This document shows, one piece after another, positions 41,555-52,662 of a stretch of 64,000 nucleotides of DNA; position 1 is the first letter of the stretch, and the number at the start of each line of letters is the position of its first letter. The translations under genes and the position numbers were made by a program. Below the pieces are notes generated by a model. The model ran no database searches, was not told the origin of the DNA, and saw only the letters and a list, made by a program, of their open reading frames with translations. This DNA comes from Gilvimarinus agarilyticus. GTDB lineage: Bacteria > Pseudomonadota > Gammaproteobacteria > Pseudomonadales > Cellvibrionaceae. The stretch is taken from the NCBI RefSeq assembly GCF_000832015.1, contig NZ_JXCJ01000001.1, positions 2,166,225 to 2,230,224 on the forward strand, read 5' to 3'.

Positions 41555-42361
41555 CTAATTGGCGTTGGAAATACTTAACCCATCAAACCACACCTTGGAT
41601 AAATACGCTGGGGCCCAGTCGGGCGTGTTGCCGCCATGAAACGTTGAAAACATAATGCCCCCGATGTATCCCGCCGGCGTGTCTGTTAAGCGGTAGCTCA
41701 TATCCTCGCGGTGCAGGATTTGTTTGCCATCAAACCAGACGGTTAGCTCGCCATTTTCCTGGCCTATTTCGTTGATTTTTATTTGCTGTGCCAGGCAGTG
41801 GCGTTGGCCGGGAATAAAGCGCGCGCCAAGCTCGATGTCCTGGCCCCACGGCTGTCCGCCGTAACGCCCGTTGGGTGAGGGGGGCAAATAGGCGTAAATA
41901 ACCGCGGCGCCATTCTCGCGCCACATATAGCGCATCGTCCAGCCGTTACTGCCGTTTGGTTGATTGCCCCCGGAGCGAGACCATGAGTCTTCGGCCCCCA
42001 TTAGGCCAGGTAGTTTTCCCCCTAGCACAAAATTAAAATCGCTAGAAAACGTAAGGCAGTAATTCAGGCGCAGTGCGGTATAGGAGGGCAATAAATCAGC
42101 CTGTTTCGCAAACTCGATGGGAAACTGAACTCCGCTCTGACCCGGGCCCACGCCAGCTTTTGGATAGCTTACCTGCAGCGAATGCTCGCCGGTCGGGTTT
42201 TGGGTGACAGTGGTGGTGTCAAGCCGGTCGTTCCAGCGTAGTTGCCATTGCCCTGGCCAGTTGGGCTCCGCAAATGAAAACGTTTTAAGCGGTGCCGCCG
42301 TGGCGAGCGGGGGCAATGTGGCGAGAAAAAAGCAGTTAGCGAGTAGGGTAGTCGGCTTCAC
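41555..42361 (-). CDS. Secreted polysaccharide-lyase-14-like protein
   Basis: A 268-residue protein with a GTG start and a signal peptide (to about residue 22, ATAA). The mature part is one beta-jelly-roll domain with ALRLNYCLTFSSDFNFVLGGKLPGLMG, GWTMRYMWRENGAAVIYAY, then WGQDIELGARFIPGQRHCLAQ, ending in TVWFDGKQILHREDMSYR. These motifs are those of the polysaccharide lyase 14 group of bacteria and fungi, which includes alginate and glucuronan-type lyases. Substrate not deducible. Convergent with the GH3 gene, so perhaps part of the same glycan-utilisation locus. Confidence 0.8.
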   Translation of the reverse strand: MKPTTLLANCFFLATLPPLATAAPLKTFSFAEPNWPGQWQLRWNDRLDTTTVTQNPTGEHSLQVSYPKAGVGPGQSGVQFPIEFAKQADLLPSYTALRLNYCLTFSSDFNFVLGGKLPGLMGAEDSWSRSGGNQPNGSNGWTMRYMWRENGAAVIYAYLPPSPNGRYGGQPWGQDIELGARFIPGQRHCLAQQIKINEIGQENGELTVWFDGKQILHREDMSYRLTDTPAGYIGGIMFSTFHGGNTPDWAPAYLSKVWFDGLSISNAN

Positions 42362-42406
42362 GTTGCACCCGATTATTTAGGTTTTAGAAGTCTTTACAGG
42401 CTTTTG

Positions 42407-43060
42407 TCAACGCCAGCGATCCCAGGCATCCATGACTTTAGCGGAGTAGCGGTAGCTGCCATAACTGCCGTTATAGCGGGCCAATGCTTCGGCCAGACGG
42501 CCATCGGCGATGTCGATATAGTGCTTTAAGATGATGCAGCCGTAACGCAGGTTGGTGGCGGTATCGATCAGGTTGTCGTCGGGGCGGCCGATTTCGTTTT
42601 TCCAAAATGGCATAATTTGCATAATGCCCATCGCGCCCACGGGGGATATGGCAAAGCGGTCAAAGTGGCTCTCGGTTTCGATAACGGCCAGAACCAACTC
42701 CGGCTTAACCCCGGCCGAGGTTGCCTCACGGTGTACCAGTCGCAGCAGCGCTAAGCGCTCATCGGGCGATTTAATGTATCGCGCCAAGCGCCCATCCATC
42801 AACATCAGCCAGGCTTCGGCGTCAAAGCGATCGGTAAAGCTATCGGCTTTTTGAATATGATTTTTAAGCAGGTTGCGCAGCTCGTCGTCAACCGTGGATT
42901 GAGGGATGACGGGTTTTTCGGTCACAGGCGTTAAGATGACATTGCCCGCGACGGTTTCAGCATTAAGTGCAGACCAGGGGTAAGCCAAGCTGCACGCAAG
43001 CGCCACGGTGGCGGCTGCGTGCAGCTTAGGGAGGGGTGCGTTAAGCTTGGTTAAGCGCAT
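42407..43060 (-). CDS. Lytic transglycosylase (SLT domain)
   Basis: A 217-residue protein. The ATG at 43060 (MRLTKLNAP) yields a signal peptide (cleavage near ALNA); longer frames run back into proS. The start overlaps the proS stop by 20 bp. The SLT/lysozyme-like domain has the catalytic Glu in [28 protein letters not shown], then [13 protein letters not shown] and ALARYNGS. It cleaves peptidoglycan strands in the periplasm to form anhydro-muramyl ends. It is a short form without accessory domains, made in tandem with ProS. Confidence 0.9.
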   Translation of the reverse strand: MRLTKLNAPLPKLHAAATVALACSLAYPWSALNAETVAGNVILTPVTEKPVIPQSTVDDELRNLLKNHIQKADSFTDRFDAEAWLMLMDGRLARYIKSPDERLALLRLVHREATSAGVKPELVLAVIETESHFDRFAISPVGAMGIMQIMPFWKNEIGRPDDNLIDTATNLRYGCIILKHYIDIADGRLAEALARYNGSYGSYRYSAKVMDAWDRWR

Positions 43061-44774
43061 CGCTAATGAGAGCAACAACATGATCGAGGGCAATATCTTG
43101 TTTGTCCTGATCGCGACGAGCTTTGTATTCGACATTGCCGGCCTCCAGGCCGCGGTCACCGACGACGATACGATGCGGGATGCCCATTAGGTCGGTGTTG
43201 GCCAGTAGCACGCCGAGGCGGGCTTTTTCTTCGTCCATTAGCAAGACGTCGGCGCCGGCCGCCTGTAAGTCGCCGTAAAGTTTCTCACAAGCTTCGCGCA
43301 CTTGCTCCGATTTATGCATGTTGATTGGTACGATCGCCACCTGGAAAGGTGCAATGGCCGCGGGCCAAATAATGCCGTTATCATCGTAGTTTTGCTCGAT
43401 CGCCGAGGCCACGACTCGGGTCACTCCAATGCCATAGCAACCCATGATCATGGTTTGTTCTTTGCCGTTTTCATTGAGCACAGTGGCACCCATGGCTTCG
43501 GAGTACTTAGTGCCCAACTGGAAAATATGGCCCACTTCGATACCGCGCTTAATTTCGAGTGTGCCCTTGCCACAGGGGCTTGGGTCACCGGCAACGATGT
43601 TGCGAATGTCGGCGGCTTCGGCCACGGGTAGGTCGCGTTCCCAATTAACGCCAGTGCTGTGAACACCATCGCTGTTGGCGCCGCAGACAAAATCAGCCAA
43701 GGCCAGAGCGCTGTGGTCGGCAATTACACGAATGTTTAAGCCGCAAGGGCCTATCGAGCCTACGCTTACACCCAGCTCAGCTTTAATGCGTTCTTCCGGG
43801 GCAAAGGTGAGTGGTGTGGCAATACCGGTTAGCTTTTCGGCTTTGATGTCGTTTAGCTCGTGATCGCCCCGCAGTACCAGCGCTACTAAGGGTTGCTCAG
43901 CGCCTTCTTCGGCCGCTTCTCCCAATACAATCAGAGTTTTAACGGTGTGGCTGGCAGCGACGTTAAGAAACTCGGCCACCTCCTCAATGGAGTGTTTGCC
44001 GGGAGTCGCCACATCGGCTTTGTCGCGGCTTGGAGCCGGGCGGCTTGTAGCGGGAGGCAGGGCCTCGGCTTTTTCGATGTTGGCGGCGTAATCCGAGCCG
44101 TCGCTAAACGCAATGGCGTCTTCACCGCTGTCGGCCAGCACGTGAAACTCGTGCGAAAAGGCGCCACCAATTGATCCGGTATCGGCCAGAACAGGGCGGT
44201 AAGCCAGACCTATGCGGCTAAATATATTGCAGTAGGCGCTGTGCATACGCTCGTAGGTTTGCTGTAAACACTCGGCACTGGTGTGAAAAGAATAGGCGTC
44301 TTTCATAATAAACTCGCGCGAACGCATTACCCCAAAGCGCGGGCGGATCTCATCGCGAAACTTTGTTTGTATTTGGTAAAAGTTGGCTGGCAGCTGCTTA
44401 TAGCTGCTAATTTCGCCGCGTACTAAGTCAGTGATGACCTCTTCATGGGTTGGCCCCAGGCAAAAGGCGCGGTCGTGGCGATCGTTAATCCGCAGTAGTT
44501 CCGGGCCGTACTGCTCCCAGCGGCCGGACTCTTGCCACAGCTCGGCCGGTTGCACCACGGGCATCATGACCTCTTGTGCGCTGGCGTTGTTCATCTCTTC
44601 GCGTACGATGTTTTCAACCTTGCGCAGTACCCGAAGCCCCAGCGGGAGCCAGGTGTAAAGGCCGGAGGCGAGTTTACGGATCATGCCGGCGCGCAGCATT
44701 AGCTGGTGGCTGATGACTTCAGCATCGGCAGGGGTTTCTTTTAACGTGGCGATTAAAAAACGGCTGGAGCGCAT
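43041..44774 (-). CDS. proS: Prolyl-tRNA synthetase
   Basis: A 577-residue bacterial-type class II synthetase. Motif 1 is in [29 protein letters not shown]; motif 2 is at [26 protein letters not shown]; motif 3 is in [16 protein letters not shown]. Between motifs 2 and 3 (about residues 225-405) lies the INS editing domain, YbaK-like, that removes mischarged Ala-tRNA(Pro). It has the KTLIVLGE and Lys-containing loops. A C-terminal anticodon-binding domain begins [13 protein letters not shown]. Normal length. Overlaps the lytic transglycosylase gene. Confidence 0.97.
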   Translation of the reverse strand: MRSSRFLIATLKETPADAEVISHQLMLRAGMIRKLASGLYTWLPLGLRVLRKVENIVREEMNNASAQEVMMPVVQPAELWQESGRWEQYGPELLRINDRHDRAFCLGPTHEEVITDLVRGEISSYKQLPANFYQIQTKFRDEIRPRFGVMRSREFIMKDAYSFHTSAECLQQTYERMHSAYCNIFSRIGLAYRPVLADTGSIGGAFSHEFHVLADSGEDAIAFSDGSDYAANIEKAEALPPATSRPAPSRDKADVATPGKHSIEEVAEFLNVAASHTVKTLIVLGEAAEEGAEQPLVALVLRGDHELNDIKAEKLTGIATPLTFAPEERIKAELGVSVGSIGPCGLNIRVIADHSALALADFVCGANSDGVHSTGVNWERDLPVAEAADIRNIVAGDPSPCGKGTLEIKRGIEVGHIFQLGTKYSEAMGATVLNENGKEQTMIMGCYGIGVTRVVASAIEQNYDDNGIIWPAAIAPFQVAIVPINMHKSEQVREACEKLYGDLQAAGADVLLMDEEKARLGVLLANTDLMGIPHRIVVGDRGLEAGNVEYKARRDQDKQDIALDHVVALISDALNQA

Positions 44775-44996
44775 AGTGTCGGATCTTATGTCAGGGCCAA
44801 AGTTTATTGCTGCGTAAATGACTGCGTGTCTACAGTATTAGTCGCTATAATCAGGTTATACCGCCGCATCGGTTGGGCGCGGCTTGGTTAGCGTATTCTA
44901 CGCAGCTTAGGCCTCGGGGTACAGATATCGAGGTGTAATTAGGTAGGCCCGGGGTGCAGTAGTGGCCTTGGCTGGGGATGCTTATTGGAGGGTACT

Positions 44997-45473
44997 ATGT
45001 TTGCACTGGATCACCGCCTGGTCGACGATACGATTATCGTTGGCCGGTTCGAGCTTTCGTTAGTGTTATTGGTAAAAGATGCCAATTATCCGTGGTGTAT
45101 TTTGGTGCCCGAGCGCGAGAACGTGATTGAGCTATACCATTTAAGTGACACTGATCAGCAGCAGCTGACCCGAGAGTCCTGCCAACTGGCGGAGGTGATG
45201 AACAGCCTGTTTGATGCCGATAAAATCAATATCGCGGCGTTGGGTAATAGGGTACCTCAGTTACATATCCACCATGTGGCGCGTTTTGCCGAAGATGCGG
45301 CTTGGCCCGCACCTATATGGGGCGCACAACCGGTTAAACCCTATGAGCCCGAGCTGTTGCAAAAACGTATCGTCAAACTCAGCGATGCGCTAACCGGTGA
45401 GGGCTTTACGCCACTACCAGCTACAGAGCCCTATCAGCCGAGACCCTCCAATATCCCTAAAATCAATTGCTAA
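44997..45473 (+). CDS. HIT-domain protein
   Basis: A 158-residue protein. The ATG at 44997 follows GGAGGG by 5 bp; an in-frame TTG at 44985 overlaps that site. The histidine-triad region is QLHIHHVARF; the third His is absent at its usual position, as is common in this gammaproteobacterial subgroup (usually LHVHVIARF). It has ILVPERENVIELYHLSDTDQQ upstream. A nucleotide hydrolase or transferase of unknown substrate. Divergent from proS; ends at a strong terminator. Confidence 0.88.
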   Translation: MFALDHRLVDDTIIVGRFELSLVLLVKDANYPWCILVPERENVIELYHLSDTDQQQLTRESCQLAEVMNSLFDADKINIAALGNRVPQLHIHHVARFAEDAAWPAPIWGAQPVKPYEPELLQKRIVKLSDALTGEGFTPLPATEPYQPRPSNIPKINC

Positions 45474-45490
45474 TAGCGCCAAATAAATAC

Positions 45491-45517
45491 AAAAAAGCCC
45501 GCAGTAGCGGGCTTTTT
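45491..45517. terminator. Bidirectional intrinsic terminator
   Basis: An A-run, GCCCGC, loop AGTA, GCGGGC, then TTTTT. It separates the convergent HIT and HU-like genes. Confidence 0.9.
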
Positions 45518-45535
45518 ACATAATACCCAGTTGTT

Positions 45536-45958
45536 TTACAGGGCCATTTCTTTCAGTTTTTTCAGTGGGCGCACTTTAACCGTGGTCGTGGCCGGCTTGG
45601 CTTTAAACATGGTTTCTTCGCCAGTAAAAGGGTTGATACCTTTACGGGCTTTGGTGGCTGGCTTTTTAACGGTTTGAACTTTTAACAAGCCGGGCAGAAC
45701 AAATTCGCCACAGGCGCGTTTTTTGATGTGTCCTTCGATAACGGCAGACAGCTCGTCCAGCACAGACTGAACCTGCTTCTTGCTCAGCTCAGTGTTTTCG
45801 GCAATTTGCGTAACAATCTGAGTTTTGTTATAGCGCTCGCGAACGGCGGTGATTTTGCGCTCTGGTGCCGCTTTAACGGGAGCCTTTTTTACAGCGGCTT
45901 TTTTGGCGGGAGCCTTTTTCGCGGGGGCTTTTTTTGCAGGAGCTTTTCTAGCGGCCAT
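45536..45958 (-). CDS. HU-family DNA-binding protein with lysine/alanine/proline-rich tail
   Basis: A 140-residue protein; ATG 45958 has AAGGA upstream (a longer in-frame extension to 46102 is not needed). Residues 2-33 are a histone-H1-like tail of KAPAKK repeats. The remaining residues are an HU/IHF fold: YNKTQIVTQIAENTELSKKQVQSVLDEL, GEFVLPGLLKVQTVKK, then the arm region RKGINPFTGEETMFKAKPA and VRPLKKLKEMAL. It should bind and bend DNA as a dimer, with the tail giving extra non-specific binding. The DNA of the tail is an imperfect 15-bp repeat and might vary in copy number. Confidence 0.88.
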   Translation of the reverse strand: MAARKAPAKKAPAKKAPAKKAAVKKAPVKAAPERKITAVRERYNKTQIVTQIAENTELSKKQVQSVLDELSAVIEGHIKKRACGEFVLPGLLKVQTVKKPATKARKGINPFTGEETMFKAKPATTTVKVRPLKKLKEMAL

Positions 45959-46164
45959 GTTGTGATCCTTGTGTTCAGAGTTAATTAAAGTGTCTGCGTT
46001 AAGCGTTGTAAATGTTGCCGAGAATAGACTTTGGTTAAGCTCGGCAACACAGTTGAGTCTATATATAAAGGATAAAAAAGCGATCAGCAAGAAAAAAGTC
46101 ATTTAAACAGGGGGAAAAGCGCAATATTTACATTGTCGGGCGCATTAAGCCTATATTTGATGCT

Positions 46165-46971
46165 TTATAGCGCTTTATTCAAACGATCAATTTTTATAAA
46201 GAGTTTCTTTCCGTTGTCGGGTAACTGGTAGCGTTTGTTGTTGTCCTGCTGGGTTGTTTGCCTGTTTGAGTCAAGTGCCAGCCATTGACCAACCGGGCCA
46301 GAAACGCGTGTATACAATTCGTAGGCGTCCTGTTGGATGTTGTCGCCATCGTACTGGTGCGCCGCTAACGCAACCGTTGCGATATTGTCGGTAAGTGTGA
46401 CCATGGCAAAGATTTCATACCCTTTCGTTACGTGCGATTGGACCTCAAAGCCGCCCCAGCCTATCGGTATCAATTCATTGTGACTGTGCGAGCGGGCGAT
46501 TTGGGTTGGTTGACCAGTTTGCGTGCGCACTTGTGGGGCATTGCCGGGTGTTTGCGGTGTTTGATAGTGTCGGCTGGTATCGTCAGCGTTGTTGCCTGGG
46601 CGAGTAGTGCGGTACAAGACACTTACGGTGATCTCTTCCGGCGGGGTATCAAGCTCTTGTAGCAGTGTTTCTATGTCGGCAATGTTTTGAGCGGTACTGC
46701 GAATAACCAGTTGTCGGTTGACGGTGGTAATACTGCCAGGTGGTGGAACCAGGGGGGCGAGCTGTTTAGCCGTTGCGGCCGTATCTAGGTGGTTAACAGG
46801 GAGTGTTTTTGTGATTAGTGGGGCTGCGGGTTCAGTACTCGGGTTTGAAATATCGCCCTCTGAAAAACCAAAGTCGGACACCGGTGCACTTGTTGCGTGT
46901 AGGCAGAGCACTAAAAAGGAGCTGAGGATTGCCATAGTCAGCGGTTTTGGCCCGTCTTTAAAGTTGCTCAT
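46165..46971 (-). CDS. Secretin N-domain-containing secreted protein
   Basis: A 268-residue protein; ATG 46971 has AGGGA upstream. A signal peptide (cleavage near HATSA) precedes a secretin/TonB short N-domain: KTLPVNHLDTAATAKQLAPLV, GSITTVNRQLVIRSTAQNIADIETLLQELDTPPEEITVSVLYR. After that the protein lacks the secretin barrel and has a small beta-rich C-terminal domain instead. It is 30 bp downstream of the DUF7931 gene. Likely a periplasmic scaffold-type protein of unknown partner, not a secretion channel. Confidence 0.75.
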   Translation of the reverse strand: MSNFKDGPKPLTMAILSSFLVLCLHATSAPVSDFGFSEGDISNPSTEPAAPLITKTLPVNHLDTAATAKQLAPLVPPPGSITTVNRQLVIRSTAQNIADIETLLQELDTPPEEITVSVLYRTTRPGNNADDTSRHYQTPQTPGNAPQVRTQTGQPTQIARSHSHNELIPIGWGGFEVQSHVTKGYEIFAMVTLTDNIATVALAAHQYDGDNIQQDAYELYTRVSGPVGQWLALDSNRQTTQQDNNKRYQLPDNGKKLFIKIDRLNKAL

Positions 46972-47000
46972 AACAGTATCCCTGTGTGAGGTTTTAGGCC

Positions 47001-47501
47001 TTATAAATGCAAAATCTGTAGCCCCGGCTCGGGTACGGCGTGCTGCCAAAGGCGTTGATATTCATCGGCAAGGGTTTTTACCTCTTGCGCGGCCCGGAAA
47101 TTGGCCACTCCGGCTGCCTGAGTGTCGTCACTTTTGTACACTAACAGCTCCCGGTCTGCGGCAATAAACCCCATCTGTTGGTTGTTGGGTTCGATTGTTA
47201 ATTTGCGCAGATGGACCTTACTGGGGAGCCGTTGGTGTAAGCGTGCCAGTTGGTGGCCGCGTTCTAGTAAGTCCGAGGTGTCCCGTATCAAGATACGGAC
47301 TTGGCTGTCCCTGGCCCGTCGCGCAAATCGGGAAACCGCGTTAACCACATCGTCCCGGTTGTAAACCAGCGGGTCTAACTGGTGGCTCAGTATATACAAG
47401 GTGCGTCGAGCGCGGGATATTAGCGCAAGGGTATGGAGGATGTTGTCTTCCAGTGAATCAAACAGCAGGGATGGGTGAGCGGCGTCCGTTGATTGGTTCA
47501 C
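47001..47501 (-). CDS. DUF7931 protein (PLD-like fold)
   Basis: A 166-residue protein without signal or membrane segments. The sequence DSLEDNILHTLALISRARRTLYILSHQLDPLVYNRDDVVNAVSRFARRARDSQVRILIRDTSDLL followed by HQLARLHQRLPSKVHLRKL resembles half of a phospholipase-D fold lacking the HKD motif. This domain is commonly fused to, or next to, a GNAT acetyltransferase, as here. Cytoplasmic; function unknown. Confidence 0.75.
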   Translation of the reverse strand: MNQSTDAAHPSLLFDSLEDNILHTLALISRARRTLYILSHQLDPLVYNRDDVVNAVSRFARRARDSQVRILIRDTSDLLERGHQLARLHQRLPSKVHLRKLTIEPNNQQMGFIAADRELLVYKSDDTQAAGVANFRAAQEVKTLADEYQRLWQHAVPEPGLQILHL

Positions 47502-47561
47502 TTTGGCTCCTCAGTGCGGTAATGACTTCAATATTATTGTTGCGAGGCTTTGGCGCTGGCT

Positions 47562-48056
47562 TTAACCTGCGACGGTGCGCAAAAGCATGGTGCGGTGCTC
47601 AATGCCTGCATCCATAAAAGTATCGCCAACGGCGCTAAAGCCCAACATTGTGTAAAACGGTATCACGTCGCATTGGGCGTGTAAAAACACCTGCTCACAA
47701 TACTTGTAGTCGCTTTGAGATTGGCACCAGTGCAGTAGTTCACGTATTAACATGGTGCCAATGCCGTTACCCCGATATTGCGCCAGTACCGCGACCCGGC
47801 CGATATGAAAGTGGTTTTCATCGTTATGGCGCTCTCTGAGGATGCGGGCACAAGCGACCGCCTGACCCAAAGAGTGATGCAAATATGGGGTGGTACAGAG
47901 TAAAAAGTGTGTCGCCTCGTGGTCGGCTAACTCCCACTCAAGCTCAGGGGGTACATTTTGCTCTTCAATAAATACCCGCCGGCGAATATGACAAAGCGGG
48001 GCAGAGGCTTCGCCCCATGTAACGATATTACACTGAAATTGGTTGGTCGATTTCAT
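47562..48056 (-). CDS. GNAT-family N-acetyltransferase
   Basis: A 164-residue protein with a complete GNAT fold: RRRVFIEEQNVPPELEWELAD at the start, the acetyl-CoA-binding VAVLAQYRGNGIGTMLIRELL (motif A), and the C-terminal VFLHAQCDVIPFYTMLGFSAVGDTFMDAGIEHRTML. The EEQNVPPELEWD-type N-terminus is that of the ElaA/YjcF-like group. Substrate unknown. It precedes the DUF7931 gene by 60 bp and follows roxA. Confidence 0.9.
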   Translation of the reverse strand: MKSTNQFQCNIVTWGEASAPLCHIRRRVFIEEQNVPPELEWELADHEATHFLLCTTPYLHHSLGQAVACARILRERHNDENHFHIGRVAVLAQYRGNGIGTMLIRELLHWCQSQSDYKYCEQVFLHAQCDVIPFYTMLGFSAVGDTFMDAGIEHRTMLLRTVAG

Positions 48057-48084
48057 CGTAAGCAGTAGCTTTTATCGTGACGCT

Positions 48085-49266
48085 TTAGAGCTCGTCCGGA
48101 TCTTCCTCAGTTGGGTCGATTACTATTTTATTCTCTTCTGCCAGTTGCCGTAGTAGTTGTGTGTCTGTGTCATTTTGGCACAGCGCATCGAGCTCAGTGA
48201 GTGCCCACTGGCGCCGGTTGCTTAACGCCTCGGCGAGCGCTGAGCTACACGGGTAGCCCTGTCCGTCGACAAATAATGTTGTGCCAGCGCTGTCGTTAAC
48301 ATAGCAAAAGCGTGAGGCAATTTCACGCTCGGCCGGGACGTCTAGCGCCAGCCAGCTTTGCCAGGTTGCTGCGTCTATCTCGGTGGTGTGTTGCTCTTGC
48401 GGGTATTTGGCTTCGGTCATATACCGGCCAAACCATTGGGCCACATTGTCGGAGGTAAGGTGTTTGCTTAATGTGGCGACGATTTGCCGCACAACCTCGG
48501 CATCGATTGCGCCGGGCGTTTGTGTGGCTTGAATCTGTGGGTCACGGTAGCGTATGTCGTTGCTTAATGACGTACACAAATACTGACCAAATTCGCCGAT
48601 AATATCGGCCTCTGACGGGGCGCGAAAACCGATCGAAAAGGTCATGCAGTTGTCGTCCAGAGATGTACCCCAGTGGGCCGTGCCGGGCGGGATATAAAGG
48701 ACATCACCAGGCTTGGCGATATAAGTGGCGCTGGGGGTAAAATCACGCAGGATGTTTAACTCGGTGCCGGATACACGCTCGCTGGTGCTGTCGCAAGCCT
48801 GTCCGATTTGCCACTCACGGCAGCCGGCGCCTTGCACCAAAAACACATCGTAATAATCGAAGTGAGGGCCGACGCTGCCCCCAGTGGGGGCGTAACTTAC
48901 CATGACGTCATCGAGCCGCCAGTTGGGAATAAAACGAAACCGCTCGAGTAAATCGGCTACTTCGGGTACCCAGTGGTCTACCGCCTGTACCAACAAGCTC
49001 CAGCGCTCGGCGGGTAGCCGGGTAAAGTCCTGTTCAGTACAGGGGCCGGTTTTTAGCTGCCACGGGGCTTCATCCGAATCAATCACCAGGCGTGATTCGA
49101 TCTCGTCCTCCAGGGCTAGGCCGGCCAGCTCGTCCGGGCTTAATGGCGAGCTAAAGTCGGGCAAAGCCTGAGGGAGAAACACCGCTTCGCGCTGCCAGTA
49201 ACGGCTAAGGAACTCACTGATAGGGATTGAGCCCAGATGGGCAAGAGCCGGCGAGGCAGAAGACAT
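48085..49266 (-). CDS. roxA: Ribosomal protein uL16 3-hydroxylase (ribosomal oxygenase)
   Basis: A 393-residue JmjC cupin matching YcfD/RoxA. HxD is in GSVGPHFDYYDVFLVQ (about residue 131), the distal His is in YIPPGTAHWGTSLDD, and the 2OG-binding REWQIG lies between. The N-terminal LGSIPISEFLSRYWQREAVFLPQAL is the family lead, and a C-terminal winged-helix/dimer region follows. It hydroxylates an arginine in ribosomal protein uL16 in bacteria. It sits between purB and the GNAT gene, as in Pseudomonas. Confidence 0.92.
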   Translation of the reverse strand: MSSASPALAHLGSIPISEFLSRYWQREAVFLPQALPDFSSPLSPDELAGLALEDEIESRLVIDSDEAPWQLKTGPCTEQDFTRLPAERWSLLVQAVDHWVPEVADLLERFRFIPNWRLDDVMVSYAPTGGSVGPHFDYYDVFLVQGAGCREWQIGQACDSTSERVSGTELNILRDFTPSATYIAKPGDVLYIPPGTAHWGTSLDDNCMTFSIGFRAPSEADIIGEFGQYLCTSLSNDIRYRDPQIQATQTPGAIDAEVVRQIVATLSKHLTSDNVAQWFGRYMTEAKYPQEQHTTEIDAATWQSWLALDVPAEREIASRFCYVNDSAGTTLFVDGQGYPCSSALAEALSNRRQWALTELDALCQNDTDTQLLRQLAEENKIVIDPTEEDPDEL

Positions 49267-49312
49267 ACGGAAACCTTAACGAAAAGCCGGCCCCAGGGGC
49301 CGGCTAGTAAGT

Positions 49313-50692
<1,380 letters not shown>

Positions 50693-50823
50693 TTAGTCAG
50701 GTTGAGTTAATCGGCCAGGGGCGTACAGCATATGCGCCATTGCTAGCCAATACGCACGTAAGCTAGCACCCCGGTAATTTAGGGGCGCTATGATACCGGA
50801 AAAGCGGTGTTTTTTCAGTCAGT

Positions 50824-51459
50824 TTATACGCGTAGGTTGCGTAGCAAGTTCTCGGTTTCGGCCAGAATGCGCTTGCGTTGTAGTACCAGATGCAAACGCG
50901 TGCCGCCGAGCTGCCGCCAGAGTGTGGCTGAACGGACGGCGGCTAACAGTAGTGCGCGTATTTGATTGGCGACGCGCTGTTGCTGCAAATACCCCGGGTC
51001 ACCTGACACCTGAATGCGAAACCGAAACTTGCTAAGTGTGTCGCTGTATGTGTCGGCCAAGTTGGCGATGACGTTCTCGTGGGTGGGGCCAAAGTGCAGC
51101 GCCTGTTGTGAGGCTTGTTTAAGTCGGCTCGACAGTACGCCCAGCATGTCGCGGCGTTTGCTTAAGCGCCCTTGTAGGTGCAGGATGCCCGCGCTATAAC
51201 GAACGGTGTTGTTTTGCAGTTGGCGGCTTGAAAGCAGTAAGTCGCGCAGCGTCTCGAGCCCCAGGCGCAGGTTCTCGGGGCGGCCACCGTACACACTTAG
51301 GGTGTCTGGAGGGTTTAAGTCCAGCAGGCTGTTGATGCTGCACTCGTAGGCGTCACTGGGCACAAACCCAGTGCGTGCGAGCTGATCCACCAGAGCAGAG
51401 GCCTGTAAAATGCCGGCGGCTGCCAATGTTACGTCTTGCCAGTTTTGTACCTTAGCCAA
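50824..51459 (-). CDS. hflD: High-frequency lysogenization protein HflD
   Basis: A 211-residue all-helical protein with the HflD (DUF489) sequence pattern: TLAAAGILQASALVDQLARTG, CSINSLLDLNPPDTLSVYGG, LRLGLETLRDLL and PTHENVIANLADTYSDTLSKFRFRI. It is peripheral at the inner membrane. In E. coli it antagonises lambda CII. It follows mnmA by 42 bp on the same strand, the usual pairing, and may be co-transcribed with it. Confidence 0.92.
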   Translation of the reverse strand: MAKVQNWQDVTLAAAGILQASALVDQLARTGFVPSDAYECSINSLLDLNPPDTLSVYGGRPENLRLGLETLRDLLLSSRQLQNNTVRYSAGILHLQGRLSKRRDMLGVLSSRLKQASQQALHFGPTHENVIANLADTYSDTLSKFRFRIQVSGDPGYLQQQRVANQIRALLLAAVRSATLWRQLGGTRLHLVLQRKRILAETENLLRNLRV

Positions 51460-51501
51460 TGGAAGTTGCCTTAGATTGAAGTTGCACTGGGGCGGAGTTT
51501 A

Positions 51502-52614
51502 TCAGCGGTTTTCACTGTACTCGATGACAGCACCACCAAGACAGATGTCATCTTGGTAAAAAACCACCGACTGCCCGGGAGTGACGGCCCGTTGCGGGGC
51601 GTCAAAGGTTACTGCCAATTGGTTGTTGGGCAGCAAGGTGACCTCACAAGCTTGGTCCGCTTGTCGGTAGCGGGTTTTGGCGGTAACGCGGAGTATGTCC
51701 GTGGTTGGGGCGCCATTGATCCAGTGAGCTTGCCCGGCACTTAAAAAGTTTGTGAACAGTAAGGGGTGGTCGGTCCCTTGGGTGACCACAAGTTGGTTGT
51801 GCTCGAGGTCTTTAGCCACCACAAACCAGGGCTCGTCGGGCGCGCCTTTCACACCGCCAATGCCCAGGCCTTGGCGCTGGCCAATGGTGTGATACATAAG
51901 CCCCGCGTGCTGGCCGATGACCTTGCCTTCGGCGGTGACAATATCGCCCGGCTGCGCCGGCAGGTATTGCTGTAAAAAGTCTTTAAAGCGGCGCTCGCCA
52001 ATAAAACAAATACCCGTGCTGTCTTTTTTACTGTGGGTGATTAGATTGTGTTCCTCGGCAATGCGGCGCACTTCGGGTTTTTCTAGCTCGCCTACGGGAA
52101 ACAGGGTGCGGGCAAATTCGGCCTCGCCCACAGCGTGCAAAAAATAGCTTTGATCTTTGTTGTTATCGAGCCCGCGTAACAGATAAGTATGGCCGTCACG
52201 CTCCGCTCGTCTTACATAATGGCCGGTGGCAATAAGGTCGCCACCGAGCATTTCTGCGTATTCAATAAACACTTTAAATTTGATTTCGCGGTTGCACAGA
52301 ATGTCAGGGTTGGGCGTACGCCCGGCTTTGTATTCGGCTAAAAAGTGCTCGAATACATTGTCCCAATACTCGGCAGCAAAATTGGCGGTGTGCAGTTTAA
52401 TGCCCAGTGTGTCGCAGACTTTTTGCGCATCGGCTAAATCTTCTTTGGCGGTGCAGTACTCGGTGCCGTCGTCCTCCTCCCAGTTTTTCATAAAAAGCCC
52501 CTCAACCCGGTATCCCTGCTGCTGCAACAACAAAGCCGAGACGGAGGAGTCCACACCGCCGGACATGCCGACGATCACTAAGGGGGCGTTTTTACTGTCG
52601 CTTGAGCTTGTCAT
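51502..52614 (-). CDS. mnmA: tRNA-specific 2-thiouridylase MnmA
   Basis: A 370-residue enzyme. The PP-loop is GMSGGVDSS at residues 16-24. The first catalytic Cys is in [12 protein letters not shown] and the second in [17 protein letters not shown]; both are present. A central RNA-binding linker and the C-terminal beta-barrel ([24 protein letters not shown]) complete the protein. It places sulfur on U34 of tRNA Lys, Glu and Gln. Forms a likely operon with hflD. Confidence 0.96.
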   Translation of the reverse strand: MTSSSDSKNAPLVIVGMSGGVDSSVSALLLQQQGYRVEGLFMKNWEEDDGTEYCTAKEDLADAQKVCDTLGIKLHTANFAAEYWDNVFEHFLAEYKAGRTPNPDILCNREIKFKVFIEYAEMLGGDLIATGHYVRRAERDGHTYLLRGLDNNKDQSYFLHAVGEAEFARTLFPVGELEKPEVRRIAEEHNLITHSKKDSTGICFIGERRFKDFLQQYLPAQPGDIVTAEGKVIGQHAGLMYHTIGQRQGLGIGGVKGAPDEPWFVVAKDLEHNQLVVTQGTDHPLLFTNFLSAGQAHWINGAPTTDILRVTAKTRYRQADQACEVTLLPNNQLAVTFDAPQRAVTPGQSVVFYQDDICLGGAVIEYSENR

Positions 52615-52662
52615 GTAAAGACCAGACGCTTGGGGTGGGCGGTAGTTCCGAAGGCGGGCATT

